Source of the DNA: Daphnia carinata
Taxonomy: Eukaryota; Arthropoda; Branchiopoda; Diplostraca; Daphniidae
Direction: 5' to 3'
NCBI RefSeq assembly: GCF_022539665.2
Contig: NC_081338.1
Location: 6,188,446-6,252,445, forward strand
Length of the DNA: 64,000 nucleotides
A model generated the notes under the pieces. The model searched no databases. It was not told the origin of the DNA and saw only the letters and a list, made by a program, of their open reading frames with translations. Below, piece by piece: positions 1-11,643 of the stretch. Made by a program: the position numbers and the translations under genes. Each line of letters begins with the position of its first letter. Positions within the stretch are counted from its first letter, which is position 1.

Positions 1-83
1 GCTCGCAGCTATCCACGCCCATTTAAAATCCCGAAAATAAATAAATCTTGAGATTTCTACATGAAGAAATGGATTTTCATCAG

Positions 84-367
84 TCAGCTTTCCTTAAATG
101 TAAAGAAAAAAAAAGAAAAGGGCAGGTTAGAAGTCACTCGTGCCCAGACTGATCGTTTATAGTGCGCAGATTCAGCTGACATAGCAATAGTTCTGAGAAT
201 GAAAGAAACTCTTCCATACTGATAATAATTCTCCAACATACCAGAATTAACTGGTTTTTCGAAAGAACGATAACACGAGGTTCGTTGGGATCCGACAACT
301 TGTCTGTTTTCTTCATTGAATAAATAAACGGACCACTGACTGAATTGAGTGGGGACATTGCCAAAGA
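84..367 (-). CDS. possible 3' terminal exon, unknown protein
   Basis: An open frame of about 93 codons runs on the minus strand from a possible acceptor (CAG at 368-370) to a TGA at 84-86. It has no ATG of its own and reads through residues such as QFSQWSVYLFNEENRQVV with mixed, non-repetitive composition. It could be the last exon of a gene whose earlier exons I could not find upstream. I do not recognise the sequence and the frame could be open by chance. Confidence 0.2.
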
Positions 368-1489
368 CTGCTAGACTATTTTATCGGACACAAATCATGA
401 AAGAATTTGTGCCAAAATGGATCACATCATCCGGTAGTTGAACCCTCAAGTTAAAAGGTCTCTAGCATAAAATTTGGCAATTCAGCAACAGAGTTGTCGG
501 TTCATTTGCGAATCAATATTAAGTTGAAATAAAAAGTACATAAGAAGACAAAATTTCTCGGTTTAATTAAAGTTTTATTTAAACATGATGAAAAACTGTT
601 GAATACAAAATGTTCTGTTTAATGCAGTGGTATTCAAATATATGATCAAAATTTGCAACACTGTCCTTTCAAATTGCCCTCAAGGTTTTTGGTTGCATTC
701 ATGTTGCATTCCTTAGACAAATAAGCGCCAAGATTTAGAGATGTGCTACGAATATTAATATCCTTGGTTGCACAGTACATGTGCATACTTTATAAAGTTC
801 ACACTATTATCTGCGAGGTCATTTGTAAATGGATCATTGTTATATGGAGTTTCACTTGAACGCATTTGTCGTAGTCATCTGCTTGGAAGGAAGCCTTGTA
901 TGCTGAAGTGTTCGACAATCTGCCACGTGATCCAATTCATGTACACGTGACCTATGTTTTTTACATAAGAAAAAATTGCTATCGGATATCAGGACATTCA
1001 CCGGATGCGGGGAACTTCGTGCACGAGCTCTGTATAGTTGTCTGGCCTCTTCGTTGATTTTTATTTTCTTTTTTGAATTTTGTATGGACAAAAGTCTTCG
1101 AATTACTTGGAACTCTCGCTAAGTGGATTCATTCTCTGCACAGTTGCCGCCGGATTATAGCTATGTTGACGATATCCGATAGCATTTCTGCAACCCTTTC
1201 TCTGCCCAAAATAAGCTACAAAAATGTCGGTGTCTCTCGTTTCTCCTTGTTTTGTCTAATTCAATTTAAAACGTGACCATTCTAGGCTTCTTTTTGCTAT
1301 CTAGGAAATTTTTTTTTCGCTAGATGGCTAAAGTTATAGATTTGCGTCACTAGATGACGTTAGTGTAAGATAAAGAAACCGAGTTCAAACATGATAAATT
1401 CACGTGGTTGTTGTAATGGAGGGAAAAGAACCCCTTGTATTTCATAGCACATTGGTTATGTACACTCAAACTGATGATGAATCTTTTTT
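368..1489. other. non-coding, AT-rich
   Basis: No coding exon, RNA gene or repeat is supported here. The short open frames on both strands lack splice context and have biased composition. The right edge is the 3' flank of the minus-strand gene that ends at 1490. Confidence 0.5.
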
Positions 1490-2643
1490 TTACTTTCCGT
1501 AAGCAGACCCAACGGCAAAGTCAGTTGATGGTGCTGTTGGGGCGAAATTTGAAGGTGCTGGAAGCAAAACCGCGGGAGATGCGCTGTAAGGCGGTGGAGT
1601 TGCCACCGGAACAGGAACAGGTAATGGCGCCCTTGGGTATGATGATGGCGGAGCATAACTAAGCGATCCAGTGTTGGCTGGTCCTGAAATATCATCTGAT
1701 GATGATGAAGCATATGCAGATGGATTGGCTAATGGAAAAGGTACTGCTGAAATGGGAGCAGTTGGGTATGAAGATTGAATTGTAGGCAAGTAACTTGGTT
1801 CTGGTTCAGCCAACGGTGCTGTGTAGGAAGGTGGTTCATAAGATGCTCTGGATAGGCTGGAGCAGCGTAAGCTGGTGGTGAATATACAGGAGCTGAGTAC
1901 ACAGGTGCTGGTGCATAATAAACTGGTGCCGGGTAAGCAGGAGCATAAGATTCATACTCTTCTACAGGTTTCTGTTTCTTGCTCTTCATATGTTCTTTAA
2001 TGGTATCTTTGAATTCTTGTATCTTTTCTTTCTTCATCGCAGCCATGCTCTCAATCATTCCCTTCATGTTTTCCATATTCTCCTTCTGCTTGTCCATAGA
2101 GCCCTTAATACCTTTCTCTACGTTCTCAACACCTCCCTTGATGCCTTTCTGGATCATTCCAGAGAACTTTTGCCATTTGGACTCTTGATAAATTATAACA
2201 ACAAGAAATTGTTAAAACATATTTGTTGTAATTGATAACATAACAATCTAAAATTACCTTCTTCTTCAGGGTATTCGTAAGTTGGATAACTTGGAACAGG
2301 ATAGGCTGCAGGGACCCCATATCCTGAAGGTGCTGCAGGAACTCCATATCCTGAAGGTGCAGCAGGGACTCCATAGCTGGCAGACGGGGCATAGTCGGTA
2401 GCCGGAGCAATGGCATAACCTTGTGCTGGAAGAGCATATCCTTGTCGCCTTCCAGCAACGATAACCATTGGCTTAAATCTCTTTATAGGATGTTCATAGG
2501 CCAGCGAAGCTGACACCATTAAGACACCAATCCATACAATCTAAGTTTCAAGGTAGTATATAATCAAATAATGTTTAAAGAAATCCATCTTAAACTAAAT
2601 TACAATTTATAAGGAAGAATGCTTAAGAACTTACCGCGAACAT
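1490..2643 (-). CDS. secreted Ala/Pro/Tyr-rich repeat protein with a frameshift
   Basis: Three exons: 2635-2643 (MFA), 2258-2540 and 1490-2183. The joined N-terminus MFAIVWIGVLMVSASLAYEH is a clear signal peptide, so the product should be secreted. Exon 2 carries near-identical GYGVPAAPS units. Exon 3 starts with a Lys/Glu/Met-rich helical stretch (MKGMIESMAAMKKEKIQEF), then a Tyr/Pro/Ala region (YAPAYPAPVYYAPAPVYS) and a Ser/Pro tail ending GSAYGK. The frame shifts by one base near 1845-1849: the reading before the break ends at AYPE and the matching continuation ASYEPPSYTAP lies in another frame. Composition suggests a structural extracellular protein such as cuticle, eggshell or adhesive, but I recognise no domain. 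The shift may be a sequencing error or a real lesion. Confidence 0.7.
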
Positions 2644-2686
2644 GGTTGAATTTTGTTTGACATGTGAGTTGGACACTGAAACGGCT

Positions 2687-2694
2687 CTTATATA
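2687..2694 (-). promoter_or_regulatory. TATA box of the 1490-2643 gene
   Basis: TATATAAG lies on the minus strand about 45 bp before the ATG. TTTCAGTG, an arthropod TCAGT-type initiator, follows at normal spacing. Confidence 0.75.
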
Positions 2695-2699
2695 GGCCG

Positions 2700-3292
2700 C
2701 TTCGTTTTTGAAAAAAAAAAAAAAAGTATTGAAAGTTCAGCCCAGGTCAGTAAAATGGTGTCACCCGTTATAAAAAAAAATTGAAATTTTACTTTTACCT
2801 TTCACTCATGTACCTTTCTCCCTTTTTAAACTTAACTTTCTCCTAGAAAAATTTCAAGAGGAACCCCAAAGAAATGAAAAGAAATCAGGTCAAATTTGGG
2901 CGGTCAAGGATATCGCACATACAAAAAGGTAGACCATAAATTTTAAAACTTTCGCCAAATGCCGTCAATAACCTCATTTCGGTTCTGACCATTTTTTTTA
3001 CACCTTCCGGAAACATGGTAAGAGGGTGAAACATCTCCCTTCTTTTTTCTTTTTCTAAAGCTTTCTCGCCGTATATAATAGAGTTGAAAGAAATTTAGAA
3101 AAAAAAACTACATTTAATGTATTTTACGTAGGTTACACTTGCACACAGATTGTTCGAGACGAGGATTTGAAAATGCATAAATATGAAGAACATGAAAATG
3201 TTACAGGAAATGTCCCAGAATGGCCCCACCTGCGTACATTAAATCCGTAATCGGATGCAATTGAACGCAAGCCATCAAAATTCTATTCATTT
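2700..3292. other. intergenic, no gene seen
   Basis: AT-rich with homopolymer runs. It separates the promoter of the gene ending at 1490 from the 3' end of the mucin-like gene at 3293. Confidence 0.5.
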
Positions 3293-4667
3293 TCAACGAC
3301 GGAGGAAGCTGATGTAACTGGGAGGGAAGAGATTCATCAAGAGTTTGAGTCCTGAAAGTGGAATAGCGTCCGTGGGTAATGAATTGCTGTTGGTGCCAGA
3401 TTCGAGACGTCTTTCTGATGGGGCTGGTGTTGGAGCTGTTGGTGGTGCAGGGGGTGCTGTTGTTCCAGGAGCCGCGGTCGTTGTTGGAAGCGCCGTCGTT
3501 GTAGGAGCTGTCGTTGGAGCAGGGGGTGCTGTTGTTCCAGGAGCTGCGGTGGTTGTGGGAACTGTCGTTGTGGGAAGCGTTGTTGTTGTGGGAGCTGCCG
3601 TCGTTGTAGGCACCGCCGTCGTTGTGGGAGCTGTCGTTGTGGGAACAGCCGTTGTAGTGGGAGCTGCTGTAGTTGTGGGAGCTGCGGTTGTAGTGGGAGC
3701 TGCCGTGGTTGTAGGCACCGCCGTCGTTGTAGGCACCGCCGTCGTTGTGGGAGCTACAGTTGTTGCAGGTACTGCTGTCGTTGTGGGAACTGCCGTCGCT
3801 GTGGAGGCTGCGGTTGTAGTAGGAGCTGCTGTAGTTGTGGGAACAGCCGTTGTTGTTGTGGGAGCTGCCGTCGTTGTAGGCACCGCCGTCGTTGTGGGAG
3901 CTGTCGTTGTGGGAACAGCCGTTGTTGTGGGAGCTGCTGTAGTGCGGTTGTGGGAGCTGCGGTTGTTGCGGGAGCTGCTGTCGTTGTGGGAGCTACCGTT
4001 GTTGCGGGAGCTGCTGTAGTTGTGGGAACTGCGGTTGTTGCGGGAGCTACGGTTGTTGCTGGCGCTGCTGTCGTTGGCTTCGTAGTAGTGGTGGTTGGTT
4101 TCGGACAGCAGACAAAACTCCAAATGGGCCGTTGAGGAAAGGATTGTTGTGGGAATAAGAATCCAAGTGGGTTAGTCCACCAGTTCATCCAGTCCATAGA
4201 TGAAGACTGTGTCGGTGGATTACTACTAACTCCACCATTAATAGTGAAAGAAGGAAACAACACGCGATTCTGGACAAATGGCTCGTATCCGTAAGATCTG
4301 CCCGTGTCAGAACAAGGCAAACAGAATGGCGGAACGGGTTGCTTCCGAGTTAAAGGACCAGTCGGCATCCATCGTTGCTGGACTTGGTATGGAACAACAG
4401 CAGAAGCGGAATGATACGGATAATTATGCTGTCCGCTAACCCTCACCAAACCGGGAATGTTGACATCGTATTGGCGACTGGAACCGACAGCCGGATACCG
4501 GAACATGGGATGATGCGGCGCTGATATCGGACCAGCTTGACACACGGACATTACCGTAATCACCACGATAAACTATTGATTTATTTAATAAATAATTACT
4601 TAACTTAAAAATTCTAACATTTAAAAATTAGGTTGAAACTTACTGTGAGGAGAACAGCCATGATCAT
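3293..4667 (-). CDS. mucin-like secreted protein (Thr/Ala/Pro repeats), frameshifted
   Basis: Two exons: 4644-4667 and 3293-4572. The start MIMAVLLTFIVVITVMSVCQ plus AG forms a signal peptide split by the intron. A unique N-terminal part holds FCLPC, then WWTNPLGF and IWSFVCCPKPTTTT; the same order of motifs occurs in the larger neighbour at 6821-9805, so the two are paralogues. About 200 residues of TTAAP/TTAVP-type repeats follow, a likely O-glycosylation region, then a unique tail. The repeat frame breaks near 3941-3944. The local sequence matches the usual repeat unit if about 10 bases were lost (or one base), which points to slippage or a consensus error. I propose an extracellular mucin or peritrophic-like role from composition only; no chitin-binding Cys pattern is present. 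Confidence 0.7.
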
Positions 4668-4720
4668 GCACGGAGAAGTGAACAGATTGAAATGACGACC
4701 TTGAATACTGGATGCTGGGC

Positions 4721-4729
4721 CTATTTATA
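4721..4729 (-). promoter_or_regulatory. TATA box of the smaller mucin-like gene
   Basis: TATAAATAG on the minus strand, followed by GCATCCAGTATTCAAGG. The paralogue at 6821-9805 has nearly the same sequence (ACATCCAGTAGCCAAAG) after its TATA box, so the promoter was duplicated with the gene. Confidence 0.75.
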
Positions 4730-5524
4730 CTTTGGCGTTTTTAAATACCGGACTGCTGACACACCTCTTATTGGAAAAGCATAAAATTCAAGAAAAATTC
4801 AACTACCATCTCAGGTCATTGACAGGTCATTTCATCGGGGTCAAAAAACTGGCTGGCCGTCCTTTAATCCAATGTCCTTTATCACCACACCCACCTTAAA
4901 ATTTCAGGTGAATCTACGTCTATTTTACCTGGTGTAAACGGGTTTATAATTTACGGCTTTGTCAAGGCTCTTCCGTCTTCCATATTTTGCATTCTTGCAG
5001 ATTCCAGCATTGCATTTGCCAACTTGCTGAATATGACCTCGTCCGTTCCAGAGATTCATATCAAACGGCGCGCTACCGACAGGTATGAAACTTTATAAAA
5101 TGCTTGACCTTGAAAATTCCCTAGTAGGAATATGGGCCAAGGGCCTGACGGGCGGCATGTTCTTGCCATTTTTCGTATTTAAAATAGGAGGGAAGGGTTT
5201 CTTCATCCTCCCTTTTTGTCTGCCGTTCTCAATTCGCAGAAGTAAATCAATTTAGAGGTCACCTTGCTTCCCTCTTCAAAAACATTTAAGTTCACCTGGC
5301 ACGTGCTGGCTTTCGAGTTAAATGCCAGGTGAATATGCTTAATTTTTTTGCATATGAAACTCACTAATTATTTCCTTTTTATTAGTTCAACACCATTTCC
5401 CGGATTAATTCGCATAGATTCACTCCAACATTTCATCAGATTGCGATGTAATTTGTATTCAATTCAATTATTTACATTTCCATAATTTCCCTTAAAATCA
5501 AAAATGAAATAGGCTAAAGTATAG
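4730..5524. other. intergenic, no gene seen
   Basis: No supported exon. It includes the upstream region of the mucin-like gene and the 3' flank of the next minus-strand gene. Confidence 0.5.
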
Positions 5525-6368
5525 TCAATTCATATGGAATGATTTAGGCATCATTTTAATGATTGTGTGTCTTTTAGTTTCCTCTTCTTCCGCTGCTGCC
5601 GCCACTGATTCGTCTGCACTAGCCGCTGTTGTTGTTGTCGTTGGAGCTGCTGTTGAAGCTGCAGCAACCACAGCCGATGCCGAAGATGCTGGAGCAGCTG
5701 ATGCCGAAGGTTTATTACCACCCCCACTCACGTCGGTGGTGATGTTGTTCTCGGAAACAACAGGTAGAATACCAGGTGAATATAAACCAGGCGGCATCGC
5801 AGGATAACCAGGTACTACTGATGGATAATAAGGATTATTAAAACCAGCACCGGGATAGAATCCTTGACTGGGATTAGGTCCTCCGCCAAAGGGCGGAGGA
5901 CGTAAGGGTCCAGGTTGAGGCAATTGGGCGGGATATCCAGGTGGAAAACCTCCCGGCTGCATCGGGTAAGGACCCAACCCACCTGGATATGGTGGCCGAT
6001 TCCAATGCGCTACATCTAAAACGAATAGTATTATGTTTAAGGTTTAGCTTCTTAAAAAAATTTTTAAGGTTAATTAACTTGGCCGAGGGACTAGCGAGAA
6101 GAGAAAACTAATTTTGTTGTGAAGTAAATTTTCCTTGTATCCCAACGCGTCGAAATTCTGGAACATACCGAATGAACGGCCACTAGCCTATTTTAAATAA
6201 TTAATTTCAATTTTATTAGGAAAGATATTTACAAACATTTACCTCGTCAGGTGATGGAATAGCATCACTCTCTTGAAACACTTCAACTAATTGAGCCTCT
6301 TGTGGCTCTTGAGCATCGACATCGTACGATGCGAGGGCCAATAATAAAAGAGGAATTAATCCTTTCAT
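5525..6368 (-). CDS. secreted Pro/Gly- then Ala-rich protein
   Basis: Exon 1 is 6243-6368 and encodes the signal peptide MKGLIPLLLLALASYDVDA plus an acidic stretch ending SPDE. Exon 3 is 5525-6015: Pro/Gly/Tyr-rich (RPPYPGG, QPGGFPPGYP, PGAGFNNPYYP), then Ala/Ser/Thr-rich, then a short charged tail ending KSFHMN. A middle exon starts at 6187 (ASGRSF). Its donor is uncertain: 6169|6168 (G|GTATGT, a 19-nt microexon) or 6079|6078 (weaker, 109 nt). Both keep phase 1 into exon 3. The Pro/Gly/Tyr-rich region resembles structural or adhesive matrix proteins in composition; no named domain is visible. Confidence 0.7.
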
Positions 6369-6419
6369 CGTGGATGTAGTGTATCCGATGAGAGTTGGCG
6401 GTATAATGTCGTCACTGCC

Positions 6420-6427
6420 TTTTTATA
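6420..6427 (-). promoter_or_regulatory. TATA box of the Pro/Gly-rich gene
   Basis: TATAAAAA on the minus strand about 55 bp upstream of the ATG at 6368. Confidence 0.7.
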
Positions 6428-6820
6428 CGATCTGTATTACGCGTAAATTCATTCTGACCCAGATATTCACAATGCAAATGACCCACGTTAGATGTAGCCT
6501 AGTTCTCAATGACTCTCGCTTTTTGTTTCAATTTAAATGAAGACATACGGGTTTAGATTTGTATTACATTAAATAATGATGATGGGATAGATCGATAAAG
6601 TACGCAAATGATCATGGTAGTGAAATATCCTAATTGTACATTTTCTATTTTGCAGTTGGCGTTTGGATGGCAAAAATAAATTACATGGAGCAGATGGAAC
6701 TCCAGCTTCGCAAGGACGGACAAAGTAAGTGAATTTTATTTAAAGCTTCAGTTGCAACTGAGTTCGATTCCAGAGCCATTAGTTTTCTATGTCGAGGAAG
6801 TTGATTGTCGTGATTGAAGA

Positions 6821-9805
6821 TTAAGTTGTTGCTTCCTTAGTGGGATCTGTTATGGGAAAAGCTTCCGGCGTGATTACGTTAGTTGTTGCGCTGGTTTTGG
6901 CAGTTGCTGAAGCGGCTTCTGTTGGAGCTACCGTAGTTGATACAGGATTTTCAGTTGTTGCATTGTTTTCGGCAGTGGGTGGGACTTCTGTTTTGGCAGT
7001 TGATGTGGAAGGGATTTCAGTTGTTGATGAAGCTTCAAACGTATTCGGGGAATCGGTTTGCGTAGTTGTTGGGGTTGTTGCTCTAGTGGGGACGTTATCG
7101 GCAGTTGTTGGGCTAGCAGACGTCGTTTCGGCAGTGATTGTAGCGGTTGTTGAAGGGATCTCAAATTGAGTTGTTGCACCAGCGGGAGTGCGTTTGGCAG
7201 TTGTTCCAGCCTCTGTTGTTTGAACAGTTGAAATTAAACCGGCTGTTGATGAAACATCAACCGTTTGCGTTGGACGGGTTTCGATCGTTGTTGTTTCAGT
7301 TGGGGTTGTTGCACTAGTCATTTCGGCAGTTGTTTCTGTTACGGTTGTGCTCTGAGCGGATTCGTTTGTTGATAAATCTTGTATTGTCGGAATGATTTCA
7401 GTTGATGGTACAGTTTCTATTGAAGTTGTTGCGGTGGTTTCGGCAGTGGTCGTAGATATCGTTGAAGGGATCTCAGCTTGGGTTGTTGCACCAGCGGAAG
7501 TGGGTTCGGCAGTTGTAGCAGGGGCTTCTGTTGACGTACTTTGAACAGCGGTTGTTGTTGTTGATGCTCCAACCGTTTGAGTTGACATACTTTCTATCTT
7601 TGAAGCTTCAACAGTTGTAGTTTCATCTGTTTTTGCACTTGTGGCAGTCATTTCGGATGTTGCACTTGATTCTATTGTTGTTGAAGCGGACTCTGTAGTT
7701 GTTGAAAATATTAGAGGTGTTGCACTGATGGCAGTGGTTTCGAGTGTTGCACTTGATTCTGTTGTCGTTGGATTGCTTTCAATTGTTGTTGAAGCTGACG
7801 CTGTAGTTGTTGAAGATATTTCAGTTGTTGCACTAGCGAGCGTAGTTGGGGCAGTGATTGGAGCCTCAGCTAGAGACGTTGTTGCACTGATGGCAGTGGT
7901 TTCGGCAGTGATTGCTGAGGCTGATTCGGCAGTTGAAATGGGAACGATTTCAGTTGTTGATGTAGTTAAAGGAGTTGTTGCACTAGCGGCAGTGGGTTGG
8001 GCAGTGGATGAAGATGTTGCAAGTGTAGTTTCGGCAGTTATTGGGACAGCTTCCGCTGAAAGAGCCTCAGTTGATGTTGCACTTGTGGCAGTGATTTCAG
8101 TAGTTGCACTTGTTGAAGCGATTTCAGTAGTTGCACTTGTTGAAGCGATTTCAGTTGTTGTACTTGTTGTTGAAGCGATTGGGGATGTTTTCTGAACGGA
8201 TTCGGTTGAAATTTGAATAATTTCTGTTGTTGTTTGAGCGATTTCCGTAGTTGCACTAGCGGCAGTTGTTGAAGTGTTTTCAGTTGTAGAGGCAGTTTCA
8301 GATGTTGCACTATTTTCGGTATTTTGCAATGTTGTTGAAGTAGTTTGGGCAGTTGTTCTTTCAGAGGCTTCGGTCGTTGAAATGGCAGTTGGAATATTCG
8401 TTGATACAGTTGTTCGATCGGATTCACTTGTGACAGCTGGAGTTTCTTCTGTTGTCGTTTCGGCTTGTGGAATGCTTTCAACCGTTGTTGACATTTCAAT
8501 TAGGGCAGTAGTTGAAAATTCCGTAGTTATTGGGGTTGTGCTGTCACAAATTTCAACGGCAATTCCATCTTGGATAACAGTTTGGCAGTTGGGTCCTTTG
8601 GTTATGTTAGAAAATGGCGTCATGGATGGGTCAGAAGTCGTTGAACTTGAAATAGTAGTTGTTGTTTCAGCCGTAATTTCTGCTGTTGTTTGAGCAATTG
8701 CAGTGCTAGTTGATCTTGTTGTGTCAGGTTGTGTAGATGGATCTGTCGATGTCACGGGCAGTGAAGTCGTAGTCAGGCTGGTTGTTTCTAAAATGGCAGT
8801 GGATGGCTTGGCAGAAATTCGTGGCCGAGTTGAGATGGGTCGAGCAGAAGTTGTTCTTAAAATATGCAGTGGGCGAAATGAAGTTGTACTTGGCCTTTCA
8901 GTAGTTGTTGGATTGGCAGTGATTGGTTCTGTAGAAGTTGTAGGCACATCAGTCGTTATCGAATCGAAAATTAATTTGGAACAACCCGAAGCTTCGTCTT
9001 CTGAACTCGTACACGTTTTTGCCTTTACTGTCGTTGTTATTGGCGTTGTGTCTGGTTTGATGGTTGTTGGACAGCAAATCTCTCTCCAAATGTTCCCTAA
9101 AGGATTGGCGAACCAATCCAAAAAGGCGTTTGAAACATCTGGGTGTGAAGGCGTTTGGTCACTTGCGTTAACAGCAAACAGAGGACGAACATTGCGAATG
9201 TTTTCAGAATTCATTGATTGGCCATTGCACGGCAAACAAATCAATGGATTAGGTCCTACTCTAAGAACAAGAGCTGGTTTAGATGTTGTCACTACAGTTG
9301 CACTTGTTGGTGGAGGTTTGACAGTTGTTGGCCTGGGGCAGCAGACGCTCCAAATGGGCGGTGGTTGAACCAAACTAGGCCACCAATTAAGCCAATTTTC
9401 AATCATTCCTGATTGTTTTTGCACCGTGTTGTTTTGATTCAGGCTTCCAACCATTTGCTGAGAATTGTAACAAGGTCGGCATAATGGTCTGATGAATGGG
9501 CGATTGCGATAGATGGGACGAAATGGTGGGATCCAGGGCTGGAAAGGAACAATCGATGGGACATGGTACTGGCCGTTCGTTCGTATCGGCAAGTTATCAG
9601 CAAACTGGCTTTGACGATTATTTATAGGATCTGGATTTCTTAACCATATCCCGTAGCTTCCGAACGTGGGGTCCGATACCGGGGCAGCATGAGCCACGGA
9701 AGCTACGCCAATTAAAACTATGTACTAAACAATTTAAACGAAAAATTAATTTCAACTCTTTTAAAACAATTCTAAGGTTCAACTTACGGAGAGAAGAGTT
9801 GCCAT
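6821..9805 (-). CDS. large mucin-like secreted protein (Thr/Ser-rich, about 973 aa)
   Basis: Two exons: 9788-9805 and 6821-9724. The joined start MATLLSYIVLIGVASVAHA is a signal peptide, with the intron at the same place as in the smaller paralogue at 3293-4667. The first 230 or so residues contain the cysteine module twice: LCRPC ... NWLNWW ... IWSVCCPRPTT, then ICLPC ... DWFANPLGN ... EICCPTT. The smaller gene has it once, so the module was duplicated here or lost there. About 700 residues of irregular Thr/Ser/Ala/Glu sequence follow with no stop codon, a mucin-type O-glycosylation domain. The role is inferred as an extracellular mucin (gut lining, cuticle surface or egg coat). Long Val-rich frames on the plus strand are antisense shadows of this repeat. 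Confidence 0.8.
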
Positions 9806-9861
9806 TGTTCAACGGCATCGGACAAGCAGATAATGACGACTTTGGCTACTGGATGTTGGAC

Positions 9862-9870
9862 CTTTATATA
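9862..9870 (-). promoter_or_regulatory. TATA box of the large mucin-like gene
   Basis: TATATAAAG on the minus strand about 57 bp before the ATG, followed by an ATCCAGTAG initiator-like element. Confidence 0.8.
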
Positions 9871-10240
9871 CGAAGAGGCTGGTCCAGCTGCAATCCCTGA
9901 TGGAAAAGTTTACGGTCATTGACAGGTGAACCCTTGGTAGGTTCAACAAAATCCACCCCAACTCGGGCTTTGCCCTTCTAATCCCAAAGGATTTTACATA
10001 ACCTCAGCCTATGGCTATTGCCCATCCGGTAAAGTTCATTTAACCCTTTTTTAAAGAAAAATGTTTAAATTTTTTAAAAGCGAGTAATACTACAGGGGCC
10101 AGTTGAATAACTTTTCTAAAGAAATTGCCTGTACAAGTCTAAAGATTTTGTATTCATGACATAATAGATAATGATTCGAGTGCGTGGGTTACATGGGAAT
10201 TGATGAATTGTTATGAAACACTATTATTTCGATTTTGCAG

Positions 10241-10931
10241 TTAGATGGCGATAATGGGCATAATGACAATACGTGGCATTCTTCCAGATTCTGTATCACC
10301 GAAAATTCCCCTGGCTACTGAGAAATCATCTTCTGGCTTGTCTCGAAACTCCGTGAATTCGGTCCCGACATTCAGTTCGGGCATCGTGAAATGCGGTTCG
10401 TCTCCATCCTATCCGTTTACCCAAAGTAATGAATTATGTTTTAAACTAACCATTTAATTAACTTTACCTTCTCAGAAGCCTTGATAGTGGCGGCATCGTG
10501 GAGTGACTGGAACACCAAGGTCATGGAAGGAGTTATTTTATTCCTCAGAGACTCTTTAGAGATTGTAGGACGAGGCAGACCGTTGGCCAAAAGTGCCATC
10601 AGCAAGAAAGATATGGTCACTGTCTGGTTAGGTAGAAAAAAACAAAAATTATGTATTGACTAATTATGTTTTATTTTTATCCAGCTCAAGGTTAGAAGCC
10701 AGAGGAGAGGTACGTGAAACTATTTAGAACACACGAGGACGTGAACTTGAAAGAATTGCGCGCTATTCAAGTGAAAGTGCCTCTGGCACGTGCATCACCT
10801 ACCGGGAACGTGTTTCTAACCGTCAAACAAACTAGTCACCAAGGACTCTTCGGTCAGTTGCACGTTTGAACAGTCCAATTAAAAACAACAAGGAAATCAA
10901 GTTTAAAAAAAACTTTATTTACCTTAAACAT
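10241..10931 (-). CDS. small secreted protein, 110 aa, unknown family
   Basis: Three exons: 10923-10931 (MFK), 10468-10623 and 10241-10408, all joined in phase 0 at good GT-AG sites. The N-terminus MFKTVTISFLLMALLANG is a signal peptide. The mature part is mildly acidic (HFTMPELNVGTEFTEFRD) and ends in a hydrophobic tail, RIVIMPIIAI. It has almost no cysteine and no recognised domain. The tiny first exon followed by the signal-peptide core copies the layout of the other secreted genes here. A CTAAATAAG at 11047-11055 is a weak TATA candidate. Confidence 0.65.
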
Positions 10932-11397
10932 TTTTTCTTGAGCTAGTTGGTGAGATTCACGAACGTGGTTGGGACGAAGGGATTGCAACGACCGACAGTT
11001 GTGACGCCAAAGAGAAGTCTGATCTCCGTTGCAGTATTGCCTACGCTTATTTAGTAACGGCCGTTATTACCGAGATGGCCTCGCCTTGACTTTTCTTTTG
11101 GGCGGAACCAGAACAACAAGCAAAATATTTCCGACTTCCTAATTTACGACTCTCTCTTTTCTTCCTTGGCCATCATGGTCGTATGTAACCATTCATATCC
11201 AACATTTCTATTTAAAATAATTTAACTTTTTTTCATTTTTAGGGTTTCTTCATACCTAGGTAAATGAATCCTATTTTTGTGAATTACGTTAGCGAAATTT
11301 AAAGTAGAACGTTGAAAACATGTAGGCCATACGCAGGTAGTGTGACTTATATAAAACACCCAAAAATATCAAGGCTCGTCTTCACGAATGGCAAGGA

Positions 11398-11643
11398 CTA
11401 CGTGCTGGGAAGCTGGTGGAACGACTCCAAACGATAAGTACGTGGCGTTTCAATAGCAATGTCAGGGCCATCCTCTGATGGACGATTAGAATTGGCTTCC
11501 CAATTGAGAAACTTGGTAAAAGATATCACAAATTTTTGAAAAAACTGTGTAGAATCTTTAATGCTTTTTCTTTTGTTCTATGATTTAAGCTACGAAATCG
11601 TGACCATATCAGACTCACGTCGCTCCTTGTCCAACTTTGGGAT
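11398..11643 (-). CDS. possible 3' end of a secreted-protein gene (partial)
   Basis: A likely terminal exon at 11398-11511 (starts FLNWEANSNRPSEDGPD, ends HQLPST then stop) follows an AG acceptor. A 25-nt exon at 11619-11643 with AG and GTGAGT borders joins it in frame (SQSWTRSD). I could not find the earlier exons. The composition looks like real protein, but there is no family match, so this is a fragment at best. Confidence 0.3.

Noticed and set aside
3345-4019. Long Val/Ala/Gly-rich open frame on the plus strand
   Set aside because: It is the antisense of the Thr/Ala/Pro repeat of the mucin-like gene, which has a signal peptide and splice signals on the minus strand.
7641-9368. Several long Val-rich plus-strand frames
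   Set aside because: Antisense shadows of the Thr/Ser repeat in the large mucin-like gene.
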